Source: Lachnospiraceae bacterium (GTDB lineage: Bacteria > Bacillota > Clostridia > Lachnospirales > Lachnospiraceae). Taken from it: a DNA stretch of 64,000 bases. Location of the stretch: NCBI GenBank assembly GCA_015057505.1, contig SVEG01000002.1, forward strand, positions 83,910 to 147,909, in the 5' to 3' direction. Shown in pieces: positions 25,574-34,604 of the stretch. The notes beneath the pieces are model-generated. The model was given only the letters and a program-made list of their open reading frames with translations, had not been told where the DNA came from and did no database searches. The stretch's first letter is position 1, and every line of letters begins with the position of its first letter. Made by a program: the position numbers and the translations under genes.

Positions 25574-26353
25574 CTATATAAATTTATAAATATTATAGAC
25601 ATTAATCAGCATTATAACGACCATGAGCCCTATGAAAAGCTTCTCAACCGCCTCCTCCTTAAGCTTCCTGTTAAGCTCTCTTCCGTATACTCCGCCGCCG
25701 ATTCCGCCAAGCACCATAAGCCCCAGGAGCCAGAAGTCAAATTCCGGTACGCTCCTCGTAATAATTGAGAAGCACAGGCTTGCAAGTTGCGAGAAAAATA
25801 TTATGTAGAGCGAATTTTCTGCCGCCTGTTTCGTTCCCATGGAAAAAAAGAAGTACAGAACCACAAGATTAATGGGACCGCCGCCAATTCCAAGGAACGA
25901 CGACATAATACCGAGCACCATACCGATTATGACACATTTGGATGCTTCCTCAACATGATGTGTATAAATATTATTCTTCTTAAGCGTATAAATAAGCGTT
26001 CCAAACGTAACTACAAGAAGGCATGCCGCCTGGATTGCACCAACCATATTCTGGTCATATCCTGACACAAGCAATGAAAACAACCACTTTCCGAGCACAC
26101 CGCCGACTGCCGCACCTATCGCAAGCGGAAGCGATGTCGCTTTTTCAATCTTGGAATCTTTGCTTTTTTTACTCTTAATCATGGAATATGTACTCATCGA
26201 AAGCACCGTACAGCCTGACAAAAAGCTTATGGTTGACACTTCTAAAATCCCGAATGCGTCAAGAAGCGGTTTTATAATAACTCCGCCTCCGATTCCGCAT
26301 ATTGCACCTATTATTGATGCTCCGAAGCATATAAAGAAAAACAAAAACTGCAT
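25574..26353 (-). CDS. TauE/SafE-family exporter
   Basis: 259 residues, eight membrane segments in two repeats. Each repeat starts with the family motif: GAICGIGGGVIIKPLLD (about 15-32) and SSFLGIGGGPINL (about 150). The family moves small organic anions such as sulfite, sulfoacetate or sulfolactate outward; the substrate here is unknown. ATG 26353 is chosen because AAAGGA lies 9 bases upstream; the ATG at 26371 overlaps the SD region. Confidence 0.88.
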   Translation of the reverse strand: MQFLFFFICFGASIIGAICGIGGGVIIKPLLDAFGILEVSTISFLSGCTVLSMSTYSMIKSKKSKDSKIEKATSLPLAIGAAVGGVLGKWLFSLLVSGYDQNMVGAIQAACLLVVTFGTLIYTLKKNNIYTHHVEEASKCVIIGMVLGIMSSFLGIGGGPINLVVLYFFFSMGTKQAAENSLYIIFFSQLASLCFSIITRSVPEFDFWLLGLMVLGGIGGGVYGRELNRKLKEEAVEKLFIGLMVVIMLINVYNIYKFI

Positions 26354-26462
26354 TATTATATTTCCTTTCATCGTTTGGCAAATTCACCCTTAATCATCTC
26401 CTTTTATTATCCCTTATCAGCAGACAAATATCAATCTTTTTTTCCGTTCTGTCTGCGATTTA

Positions 26463-26491
26463 TTGACAAAGATTTTTATCCCACATATAAT
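26463..26491 (+). promoter_or_regulatory. Consensus promoter of the hydrolase gene
   Basis: TTGACA (26463-26468), 17-base spacer, TATAAT (26486-26491): a perfect sigma-A promoter 38 bases before the ATG. Confidence 0.9.
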
Positions 26492-26529
26492 TCAAATTAA
26501 GACTTTTTATTCAAAGGATAACAATTACC

Positions 26530-27453
26530 ATGATACCTTTAATTATCGTTTTTATTATCATAATTCTGATACTTGCGATATCATACTGGGCATACCGCAT
26601 GGCCTTTTTTAATCCGATGGAAGGTCGTGACAATTACTATGACCTGCCACCAGGCGAGCAATACGAACCACTGTGGCCTCGCATGACCAAGATGATTGAC
26701 TCGATGGTTGAGACAGAATTCGAAGAGGTATACATCACCTCTTATGATGGCAAACAACTCTTCGGCAGATATTTTCACGTTTCGGATGACGCACCTCTTG
26801 AAATTCAGTTTCACGGATATAAAAGCACTGCCCTACGTGATTATTGCGGCGGAAGCAAACTTGCGCACAGGCTCGGTTACAACGAACTTCTGATAGACCA
26901 GCGTTCCCACGGCAGAAGCGACGGAAGTACAATTACCTTCGGCATCAAGGAACGCCGTGACTGTTTAAGTTGGATTAACTATGCCATTAACCGTTTCGGA
27001 AAAGACAAGCGCATTATTCTGTCAGGACTCTCCATGGGTGCTGCGACTGTCCTTATGGTAAATGACCTTAAATTACCGGACAATGTCATAGGAATTATAT
27101 CGGACTGTCCTTACAGTTCTCCAAAAGCAATCATCAAAAAGGTCTGTAAAGATATTGGCTATCCGCCTACGATTGCATTTCCTTTTATTGTACTTAGTGC
27201 ATTTATATTCGGACACTTCAACATATACGAATCAAGTCCCGTTAATGCTGTAAAGTGTGCAAAAATTCCGATTCTGCTCATCCACGGTGACGACGACCGT
27301 TTTGTTCCGTGTGACATGAGCCGTGAAATCCATAATGTACGTCCTGACCTTATACAGTTTCACACCTTCCCGGATGCAGGACACGGCATAAGTTATCTTA
27401 TGAATACCGAGCGCTATGAAAAACTTGTAGAAGAATTTATAAATAATCTTTAA
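26530..27453 (+). CDS. Membrane-anchored alpha/beta hydrolase
   Basis: 307 residues. A hydrophobic N-terminus (about 3-25) anchors it to the membrane. Alpha/beta hydrolase fold: oxyanion region EIQFHGYKST, nucleophile elbow GLSMGAA (Ser about 172), Asp in HGDDDRFVP and His in DAGHGIS. Resembles YqkD/Fjo-type esterases or peptidases; substrate unknown. Single gene with consensus promoter, AAAGGA SD and a terminator shared with the ABC operon. Confidence 0.88.
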   Translation: MIPLIIVFIIIILILAISYWAYRMAFFNPMEGRDNYYDLPPGEQYEPLWPRMTKMIDSMVETEFEEVYITSYDGKQLFGRYFHVSDDAPLEIQFHGYKSTALRDYCGGSKLAHRLGYNELLIDQRSHGRSDGSTITFGIKERRDCLSWINYAINRFGKDKRIILSGLSMGAATVLMVNDLKLPDNVIGIISDCPYSSPKAIIKKVCKDIGYPPTIAFPFIVLSAFIFGHFNIYESSPVNAVKCAKIPILLIHGDDDRFVPCDMSREIHNVRPDLIQFHTFPDAGHGISYLMNTERYEKLVEEFINNL

Positions 27454-27506
27454 AAAAAGAGGTACCGGCATATACGTGTTCAAACGTTATACCGGTACCT
27501 CTCTTG
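27452..27506. terminator. Bidirectional terminator between hydrolase and ABC permease
   Basis: GAGGTACCGG-ATA / TAT-CCGGTACCTC stem (27459-27504) with an ACGT-rich inner part; seven T follow on the minus strand and a shorter tract on the plus strand, so it mainly ends the sugar ABC operon. Confidence 0.85.
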
Positions 27507-27541
27507 GTAAGAATTATAAAAAAAGGATGGATATATATGCT

Positions 27542-28381
27542 TTAACCTTTAAGACCTGTGGATGCCACACCTTCCACGAAAAACTTCTGCAGACACATGA
27601 ATACTACAAGTACAGGAATCAGTGATAATACAGAACCAGCCATAATCAAACCGTAATCTGAAGAATACTGGCTGATGAACATTTTGAGTCCCAATTGTAT
27701 TGTCTTATTTTCCTGTGATTTCAAATAAATCAACGGTCCCAAATAATCATTCCAGGTTGCAACAAATGTAAAAATAGTAAGTGTCGATAATGCCGGTTTT
27801 GAGAGCGGAAGCATAATCTTGGCATAAATCTTATACTCGCTCATACCGTCAATTCTTGCTGCTTCACACAAATCATCAGGAATTCCTTCGTAAAACTGCT
27901 TCATCATAAACACACCGAACGCTGAGAACGCCTGAAGACATATTATTGCAAGAAGCTTATCATTAAGTCCCATGCTTCGCATCATAATGAACTGCGGAAC
28001 CATGTATACCTGCCATGGCATCGCTATTGTGGCAATATATGCAAGGAACAAAAACTTTTTATGTTTAAAATTCAGTTTTGCAAATGAATATGCTGCAAAA
28101 CTACTTGTAAGTAACTGCAAAAACGTAACAACGATTGTAAGATAAACCGTATTACCTACAAACTTTCCGAAGGGAATCTTCTTCCAGATATTCACGTAGT
28201 TCTTCCATCTGGGGACCTCCGGAATCCAGACAAACGGATTCATCTGGAATACCTCCCTGTCGCTCTTAATTGAGGCGGAAAGCATCCATAAAAACGGAAC
28301 AATCATCATAAGCGCAATCGCAATTAATATAATATATAATATCACTTTGCTTAAAACAGCTTTTTTATGTGCTGATTTCAT
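27542..28381 (-). CDS. Sugar ABC transporter permease, MalG type
   Basis: 279 residues, six membrane segments. EAARIDGMSEYKIYAKIMLPLSKP is the EAA loop that contacts the ATPase subunit. C-terminal end GVASTGLKG is typical of MalG-like proteins. It pairs with the MalF-type permease 57 bases upstream and the binding protein. No ATPase gene is in the operon, so it likely uses a shared MsmX/MsiK-type ATPase encoded elsewhere. Confidence 0.93.
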   Translation of the reverse strand: MKSAHKKAVLSKVILYIILIAIALMMIVPFLWMLSASIKSDREVFQMNPFVWIPEVPRWKNYVNIWKKIPFGKFVGNTVYLTIVVTFLQLLTSSFAAYSFAKLNFKHKKFLFLAYIATIAMPWQVYMVPQFIMMRSMGLNDKLLAIICLQAFSAFGVFMMKQFYEGIPDDLCEAARIDGMSEYKIYAKIMLPLSKPALSTLTIFTFVATWNDYLGPLIYLKSQENKTIQLGLKMFISQYSSDYGLIMAGSVLSLIPVLVVFMCLQKFFVEGVASTGLKG

Positions 28382-28438
28382 ATTACTTTTCTCACGCCTT
28401 TCTTACACGGTATTTTCTGATACTACATTGCTCTGTAA

Positions 28439-29503
28439 TCATGCCCGTTCCTTCTTCGCCTGTCCCGCAAACTGAATAATTGTTACAAGCAGAACCATTG
28501 CAAAGAGCACCATCGCAACTGCACTTGAATAACCGAGATTCCAATCGATAAATGCCTTCTGATATATGTAATATACAAGAACCGTTGCTGAGGTAGTCAG
28601 CTCTCCGCTTCCTCCGCCCGCAAGCATTACAGCGATATCATATACCTTAAAGCAGTTAATCGTAAGCATTACGACAACAAAAAATGTAGTCGAGCTCAAC
28701 TGCGGCCATGTAATATAACGGAATTTCTTCCAGGTGTTTGCACCGTCAAGCGATGCTGCCTCGTAAAGCTCTGCTGAAATTCCCTGAAGACCCGCAAGGT
28801 AAATTACCATATAGTAGCCCATGTACTTCCATACACTGAACAAAATCATCGATACAAGTACAAGTGCTCCACTAAACCACTGTGGCAAATCTTCCGGCAA
28901 AACGTGGAAAAAATTATGTAAAATTGAATTAACAGGTCCCTTAGACGGATGGAAAAGCATTTTCCAAACCGATGTAATTGCTACAAGAGACGCAACATAT
29001 GGAAAAAAGGAAACAGTTCTGAAAAAACCTCTTCCTATTACTTTCTGATTTAAAACGACTGCAAGCGCGAGCGATGCTATCATCGTAAGCGGTACAGTTC
29101 CAAGACAATATATAATAGTATTTTTTAATGCGGCTTTGAAAAATATATCATCGCCAAGATTTTTAAAATTATCTAAACCGATTAATTTTATCGGGTTACT
29201 TCCGTCCCACTCCATAAATGCAAGTGCAAACGCGAATATAATCGGGATTAATGTAAATACACAAAATCCGATAAAGTTGGGCGCAATAAACGAGTACGCC
29301 ACCAAATCTCTCTTTGTCTCACGACTTAACAAACTACCTGACTTTAATCTTTCAATCTGACGGTTAAGCTTCTCAATTTTCTTAATCATCTTGCGCTTAA
29401 GCTTCAAATCCTCTTCCGTCATTACAGCTGCTATTAACTCTGTAAGTCTTTCCTGCAAAGAAGCAATTTTTTCTGCCTTTTGAACTTCATCTGACTTAGG
29501 CAT
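28439..29503 (-). CDS. Sugar ABC transporter permease, MalF type, with N-terminal coiled coil
   Basis: 354 residues. Six membrane segments from about 70 on; EAA loop YEAASLDGANTWKKFRYITWPQL. The first 60 residues (QKAEKIASLQERLTELIAAVM...KKIEKLNRQIERLKSG) are charged, heptad-like and not part of the usual fold, so a cytosolic coiled coil of unknown use. It follows the binding protein after an attenuating hairpin. Probable substrate: a pectin- or rhamnogalacturonan-derived oligosaccharide, inferred from the neighbouring YesM/YesN-type genes and DUF2264. Confidence 0.93.
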   Translation of the reverse strand: MPKSDEVQKAEKIASLQERLTELIAAVMTEEDLKLKRKMIKKIEKLNRQIERLKSGSLLSRETKRDLVAYSFIAPNFIGFCVFTLIPIIFAFALAFMEWDGSNPIKLIGLDNFKNLGDDIFFKAALKNTIIYCLGTVPLTMIASLALAVVLNQKVIGRGFFRTVSFFPYVASLVAITSVWKMLFHPSKGPVNSILHNFFHVLPEDLPQWFSGALVLVSMILFSVWKYMGYYMVIYLAGLQGISAELYEAASLDGANTWKKFRYITWPQLSSTTFFVVVMLTINCFKVYDIAVMLAGGGSGELTTSATVLVYYIYQKAFIDWNLGYSSAVAMVLFAMVLLVTIIQFAGQAKKERA

Positions 29504-29529
29504 AAATATTCTCCTTTCGTTTTAACAAT

Positions 29530-29562
29530 AAAGGGGTCGCATAGGTTTACACGACCCCTCTG
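29530..29562 (-). terminator. Attenuator between binding-protein and permease genes
   Basis: AGGGGTCG / CGACCCCT stem followed by TTATTGTT on the minus strand, between the binding-protein stop and the first permease. It should lower expression of the permeases relative to the binding protein. Confidence 0.7.
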
Positions 29563-29580
29563 AACTTGTTACTTCACAAA

Positions 29581-30870
29581 CTATTTGTTAAGAATCTTAG
29601 CTACTGCATCGTTCATAGCCTTAATACCGTCAGCAATTGACATTTCACCTGTCATGATACTTCCATGGTAAGAATCAAGAGCTGAGTTAATCTCTGATAC
29701 GTTAGGAGCATAAGGTACTTCAAGATACAAGTTAGAAACATTGAGTGCTTCTTTACTTGCTGCATCTGTCGGGAAGCCTTCGATTGCTGTGATGATGCTA
29801 GCAATATCGCTTGTCATGATTGCCGGGAAGTTACCGCTTGAAGCCATAACCTTAGCACCTTCTTCACCACTTACCCACTTAACGAAATCCCATGCTTCGT
29901 CAGCATTGTCTGTAGCTGATGTTACAGCAAGACCTGTAATTGTACCAAGTGTTGAACCTGCCTCTACACCATCAGCATGAGGATATTTAACAATACCCCA
30001 GTTACCGCAAAGCTTAGCATCATATTCGCCGCTCTTAATATTGGTAATGAGTGTTGAAATAAACCATGAACCCTGATTCATCATTGCAACATCTCCACCT
30101 GAGAATGCTGCTGAGTAATGTAAACCTTCTGTCTTAAGATCTGTGTATTTTCTACATACGCCGTCTTTTTCCTGATTAAGAACTAATTCATAGTAAGGCT
30201 TTAAGAATGAATACTCGCCATCTAAGATAGTGTGCTTGCCATCAAGTACACCAAGTAACTGTACTGTACTTCTCCATGTGTGGTAGTGTGTACCGTATAC
30301 CTGCGCACCAAATGTTGTCTTTGTAACTTTTCTTGCAAGAGCATCATACTCTGCGAATGTCATATCGTTTGTAGGATATGCAACGCCTGCTTTATCAAAA
30401 ATGTCTTTATTGTAGAATACAACCCAGAAGTCATTTCTGAAAGGTAACTGATAAAGCTTACCGTCAACTGTAACCTGGTCTGTAGCACCTGCATATTTTG
30501 CAAGGTCAACCTTGTCTTTCTTTATGTAATCATCCAATGAAATAATTGCATTCTTCTGTACCAATGTTGCGTAACCGGGAACATCCTTAATTGTTACAAC
30601 GTCAAAATCTGTTCCGCTACCTGACAACTCTGTTGCAAGAACTGTCATATAATCTGTAGAACCAAGGTCAACCATTTCAATCTTTACGTTCTCATGGCTT
30701 GCTTCATAAGCTTCTTTAATATCAGTCCAATACTGTGTTGTAGCCTGATCCCAGATAGCCCACTTCAAAACAACCTCATCACCTGATGAGCTTCCTTTTT
30801 TACCGCAACCTGCAAATAATGCAGCAACCATTGCAGTCATAAGTAACATACTGATTACTCTCTTTTTCAT
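29581..30870 (-). CDS. Sugar ABC transporter substrate-binding lipoprotein
   Basis: 429 residues, family 1 extracellular binding protein. Signal peptide with lipobox LFAGC (Cys22). KWAIWDQATTQYWTDIKEAYEASHENVKIE and VVFYNKDIFDKAGVAYPTNDMTFAEYDALARK are typical for oligosaccharide-binding proteins. AGGAGG lies 6 bases before the ATG. First gene of the importer operon, divergent from the sensor kinase. Exact sugar unknown. Confidence 0.95.
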   Translation of the reverse strand: MKKRVISMLLMTAMVAALFAGCGKKGSSSGDEVVLKWAIWDQATTQYWTDIKEAYEASHENVKIEMVDLGSTDYMTVLATELSGSGTDFDVVTIKDVPGYATLVQKNAIISLDDYIKKDKVDLAKYAGATDQVTVDGKLYQLPFRNDFWVVFYNKDIFDKAGVAYPTNDMTFAEYDALARKVTKTTFGAQVYGTHYHTWRSTVQLLGVLDGKHTILDGEYSFLKPYYELVLNQEKDGVCRKYTDLKTEGLHYSAAFSGGDVAMMNQGSWFISTLITNIKSGEYDAKLCGNWGIVKYPHADGVEAGSTLGTITGLAVTSATDNADEAWDFVKWVSGEEGAKVMASSGNFPAIMTSDIASIITAIEGFPTDAASKEALNVSNLYLEVPYAPNVSEINSALDSYHGSIMTGEMSIADGIKAMNDAVAKILNK

Positions 30871-30889
30871 TTTTCTCCTCCTAATATTC

Positions 30890-30906
30890 GGTATAACTAT
30901 TATACC
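30890..30906 (-). promoter_or_regulatory. Promoter/operator-like palindrome before the binding-protein gene
   Basis: GGTATAA-CTA-TTATACC is a perfect 7+7 palindrome that overlaps a minus-strand TATAAT (30899-30904). The matching -35 is weak (TTTTGC at 17 bases), as expected for an activator-dependent promoter. It may be a site for the nearby AraC-type response regulator or a repressor. Confidence 0.45.
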
Positions 30907-31150
30907 ATGTTTTACTGCTGTGCAAAACCCGAATTTCGCACCCGTTTGTTTGTAAGATAAGTATATTCAATTACACTTCGATATAACATGGAAAAACTTT
31001 TATTTTTATTCATATTTTTTTCAAACAAGAAAAATATTTAGTTTTTAATATGTACTTTTTTTCACTAATATGTATTATTTTTTAAATTTTACCTTTTCCA
31101 TCACAAATGTGTTATACTATAGTTACTAATTTAAACGGTAGGTTGCCTGT

Positions 31151-32950
31151 ATGAAAATAAAACATTTCTTTTCAAGTATACAAAAAAGAATTCTTATAAT
31201 AACGCTTAGCTGTATAGTCGGCATGTGCATATTAATCGGTCTTGTAAGCTACTATATTTTCCACAGCTATCTTCAGAACAACCTTATACATTCCACAGAA
31301 AGCAGTCTTACACTTTTGGCGGATTCCATTAACAAAAGTGTTAATGACATCTACCGTATGGCCCGCTACTGTCAGACTAACTCTGACATTGCAACGTATA
31401 TTGAAAACAACCCAAATCCCGGCTCCGTACTGTCAGTTGCAACGTACGACAGTCTTTCCGAAGAATACAATCTCAATGCTTCAAGCAAATATATGCCAAG
31501 ACTTGCCATCGTTACGGCAGAAAACTTTTTACAGGTTGTAAACTCAACCTATTCTTCCACCAATAACCTTGCAAAAGAAATTCCTCAGCTTGATTTCTAT
31601 GAAACTTTACTTAATGCCAAAGGCTATGATTTTTCCACGGGCTTTATTGCTGACCCGTTTCATCGTAAAGGCCGTCCCGTTCTTCCGATAATACGTCCGA
31701 TTACATATCAGTATAATGCGGTACAGGCCGGATATCTTTTTATAGAAGTGTCTGCTGATTTATTCACTGACGCACTTGACCGTTACGGGGTTCCCGAAGA
31801 CAGCATGTTTTATTTTTCGATAGACAAACACAATTATATTTATGAAGACGGTACAATTACCGAAATTGAACGCAACTACAAGACACTGGCGGATCTTACA
31901 GACTCATCGCTTGCAGACACCACCACTGTTACCAAGATTCAGACCTCTAAAGGTAAAACCCAGGTTATAGTCACTACACCGCTTGATATGAACAACTGTT
32001 ATATAAGTCAGAGTATTTCATACGCGGAAACCATCAGCCAAAAGCCGTTTTTTATAAATGTGCTTATTTCCACGCTGACCGGTATCATTGCAATCGGTGC
32101 GCTTCTTATGTTTATCATGAACAAAATGATTACCGTTCCGGTTTCCCAGCTCCGCACCAAGATGCAAAAAATTGCCGACGGCGATTTTTCCAGAGACCCA
32201 TCTATCGAATGGGACCATGAAATCGGAGAAATCGGCAAAGGAATTAATGATTTATCTGAAAATGTTAACCAGCTTATGAATAAGCGTGTGGAATTTGAAA
32301 GCCAAAAAAAGGACCTCGAATACAAGATTCTTCTGAACCAGATTAATCCGCACTTTATATACAACACGTTAAACTCCATCAAATGGATGGCTGCCGCACA
32401 GGGTTCGGACGGAATTGCTGAGATGACTACTGCGCTTTCAAGACTTTTAAAAAGTATTTCAAAAGGTACAAGTTTACTCATTGACATTCGCGAAGAACTT
32501 TCTCTTATAGAGAATTATTTTACGATACAAAGCTACCGCTACGGCGGAACAATCACACTAGACATTAAAGTCGACGAAGAAGCTTTATATGATTGCAGCA
32601 TTATTAAATTCACACTGCAACCACTTGTTGAGAATGCCATATTCCACGGTATTGAACCCAAGGGCTGTGCAGGTCATATCACAATTCACATTTTGCGTGA
32701 CGGTAACGACATACGAATTGATGTGACCGATGACGGTGTCGGTATGTCCGAAGAAAAAGCTAAGCAGATTCTTAACGACGGTAACAACAGTGCCGACTTT
32801 TTCCGCGAACTCGGTGTAAACAATGTACACAAGCGTTTACAGTACCAATTCGGGGAACAATACGGTATAACCATAGAAAGTGAACCCGGCAGGTATACTA
32901 CCATGTCAATCCACATCCCAATGCGCACTCCCGACTCAAAAACTATATGA
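31151..32950 (+). CDS. YesM-type sensor histidine kinase
   Basis: 599 residues. Membrane segments at about 14-36 and 296-318 enclose a 260-residue extracellular sensor domain; then HAMP (TVPVSQLRTKMQKIADGDF), the His_kinase domain of the LytS/YesM type with NPHFIYNTLNSIKWM (phospho-His about 400), and an HATPase with DDGVGMS. It senses a carbohydrate signal, probably with the binding protein, and passes phosphate to the next gene product. Divergent from the importer. Start after GGTAGG. Confidence 0.94.
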   Translation: MKIKHFFSSIQKRILIITLSCIVGMCILIGLVSYYIFHSYLQNNLIHSTESSLTLLADSINKSVNDIYRMARYCQTNSDIATYIENNPNPGSVLSVATYDSLSEEYNLNASSKYMPRLAIVTAENFLQVVNSTYSSTNNLAKEIPQLDFYETLLNAKGYDFSTGFIADPFHRKGRPVLPIIRPITYQYNAVQAGYLFIEVSADLFTDALDRYGVPEDSMFYFSIDKHNYIYEDGTITEIERNYKTLADLTDSSLADTTTVTKIQTSKGKTQVIVTTPLDMNNCYISQSISYAETISQKPFFINVLISTLTGIIAIGALLMFIMNKMITVPVSQLRTKMQKIADGDFSRDPSIEWDHEIGEIGKGINDLSENVNQLMNKRVEFESQKKDLEYKILLNQINPHFIYNTLNSIKWMAAAQGSDGIAEMTTALSRLLKSISKGTSLLIDIREELSLIENYFTIQSYRYGGTITLDIKVDEEALYDCSIIKFTLQPLVENAIFHGIEPKGCAGHITIHILRDGNDIRIDVTDDGVGMSEEKAKQILNDGNNSADFFRELGVNNVHKRLQYQFGEQYGITIESEPGRYTTMSIHIPMRTPDSKTI

Positions 32951-32983
32951 GAATCAGCAAATTAAGTACGACGGAGGTATATT

Positions 32984-34582
32984 ATGATTCAATTATTAAT
33001 AGTCGATGATGAACCCCTCGTTCAGGTAGGTATTAAGTCAATGATAAACTGGCAGGAACTCGGAATTGAAATCTGCGGTACTGCCGTGAACGGCCAAAAT
33101 GCCCTCAAAATAATTGAAGAAGTGTCACCCGACATTATTATTACCGATGTAAAAATGCCTGTTATGGACGGTCTTGAGCTTATTAGAGAATGTCGCGAAC
33201 ACTATGGTACAGAACATCCTGAATTTATAATTCTCACAAGCTACGAAGATTTCCACATGGTTAAGGAAGCTCTCACATATCAGGTATCTGATTACCTTGT
33301 AAAGCTTGAACTTACCCCTGCACTATTGAAAAACTGCATGGAAAAGGTTCTTTCAAAAATCAGTAAGAATAAACAAGTTGCCGGTGAACCTGTTGGCAAT
33401 ATGCACCTGTTTAACGATAAGTTTTTTATCAGTCTTCTTCACAATCTTTTTGAATCGGAAGAACAGTTTTTATTACAGAGTAGAGACTTAAACCTCAACT
33501 TTAATTATGAAGCTTACATATGCTGTTATGGTGAAATTGTAAGCGCGGCTGCCGATAATCTGCCTGCAGACAAGCAACTTTCGCTCTTTACTTCTTCGCT
33601 ACAGATGATACGTGAGCTTACCGCAAAATATATGCCTACTTACGCCCTTTCACTCGATGTACGGCATTTTGCGCTTATTTTCTGCCATGACAAACTTTCT
33701 GCAAACGAATCAGAGGTTTTTGAAAACATATTACATATACTAAGAAGTATGAATTCCACCCTGCAAAATTATTATAATGTAAACCTTAAGTGCGCTGTCG
33801 GAAGTCTTGTTAATACTCCGCAGGCAATTTGTGATTCCTACCAGTATTCGCGTCAGGCATACCTATCCGCTACTGCCGAAGATCCCATAGTTTTTTTTGA
33901 AAATACTTTGCAAAAAAACGTGCATCGCAACTCGTTTAACATAAGCCTTTTTAAAAATGATTTAACAAGGGCATTTGAAGAATATGACCCAGCTATACTT
34001 AAGCAATCAATCTCGACCATATGTGAACTGTTTCTGACTTACCCCAACCGGTATATTCAGGCCATGGATGCCGCCTGCAACATTCTTTACCTGTCAATTT
34101 CATTGCTACAGGATGGAGAATCCATTGTTTCCGGATTTTTTAAAAATACACCGGAGGGCTATCGTTCAATCTACAAGATGTCAAATGTTGAGCAAATCGT
34201 GAACTGGCTCGGCTCCTTTGCTGAACAGCTTGCAGATGTGTTCGAACAAAGAAGGCAGGATCATAAAAACCACATTGTTATCAATGTACGTAAATACATT
34301 AATGAACACCTGCACAAACATCTTTCACTCAACGAGGTTGCTGCGGTATTCGGTATCAGTCCAAGCTATTTAAGCCAGCTCTTCAGTAAATACAACGATA
34401 TAGGTTTTAGCGAATATATTAATACCTGCAAAATAAACGAAGCAAAACGCCTTCTGAAAGAGGAAAACTTGAAAGTATATGAGGTTGCAGATACTCTCGG
34501 TTTTGAAAGTGCTTTCTACTTCAGTAAGGTTTTTAAAAAACTGGAGGGGATCTCTCCTTCCGAATATTTGAACGCCAATTAA
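32984..34582 (+). CDS. YesN-type response regulator with AraC DNA-binding domain
   Basis: 532 residues. Receiver domain with LLIVDDEP and phospho-acceptor Asp55 (IIITDVKMPVMDG); a long middle domain (about 130-420); C-terminal AraC/XylS double HTH: HLHKHLSLNEVAAVFGISPSYLSQLF and YEVADTLGFESAFYFSKVFKK. Receiver Lys is in LVKLE, slightly changed. Follows the kinase by 33 bases with GGAGG 6 bases before the ATG. Expected to activate the importer operon and DUF2264. Confidence 0.95.
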   Translation: MIQLLIVDDEPLVQVGIKSMINWQELGIEICGTAVNGQNALKIIEEVSPDIIITDVKMPVMDGLELIRECREHYGTEHPEFIILTSYEDFHMVKEALTYQVSDYLVKLELTPALLKNCMEKVLSKISKNKQVAGEPVGNMHLFNDKFFISLLHNLFESEEQFLLQSRDLNLNFNYEAYICCYGEIVSAAADNLPADKQLSLFTSSLQMIRELTAKYMPTYALSLDVRHFALIFCHDKLSANESEVFENILHILRSMNSTLQNYYNVNLKCAVGSLVNTPQAICDSYQYSRQAYLSATAEDPIVFFENTLQKNVHRNSFNISLFKNDLTRAFEEYDPAILKQSISTICELFLTYPNRYIQAMDAACNILYLSISLLQDGESIVSGFFKNTPEGYRSIYKMSNVEQIVNWLGSFAEQLADVFEQRRQDHKNHIVINVRKYINEHLHKHLSLNEVAAVFGISPSYLSQLFSKYNDIGFSEYINTCKINEAKRLLKEENLKVYEVADTLGFESAFYFSKVFKKLEGISPSEYLNAN

Positions 34583-34604
34583 TTTTTTGAAAGGAAATAC
34601 TGAT

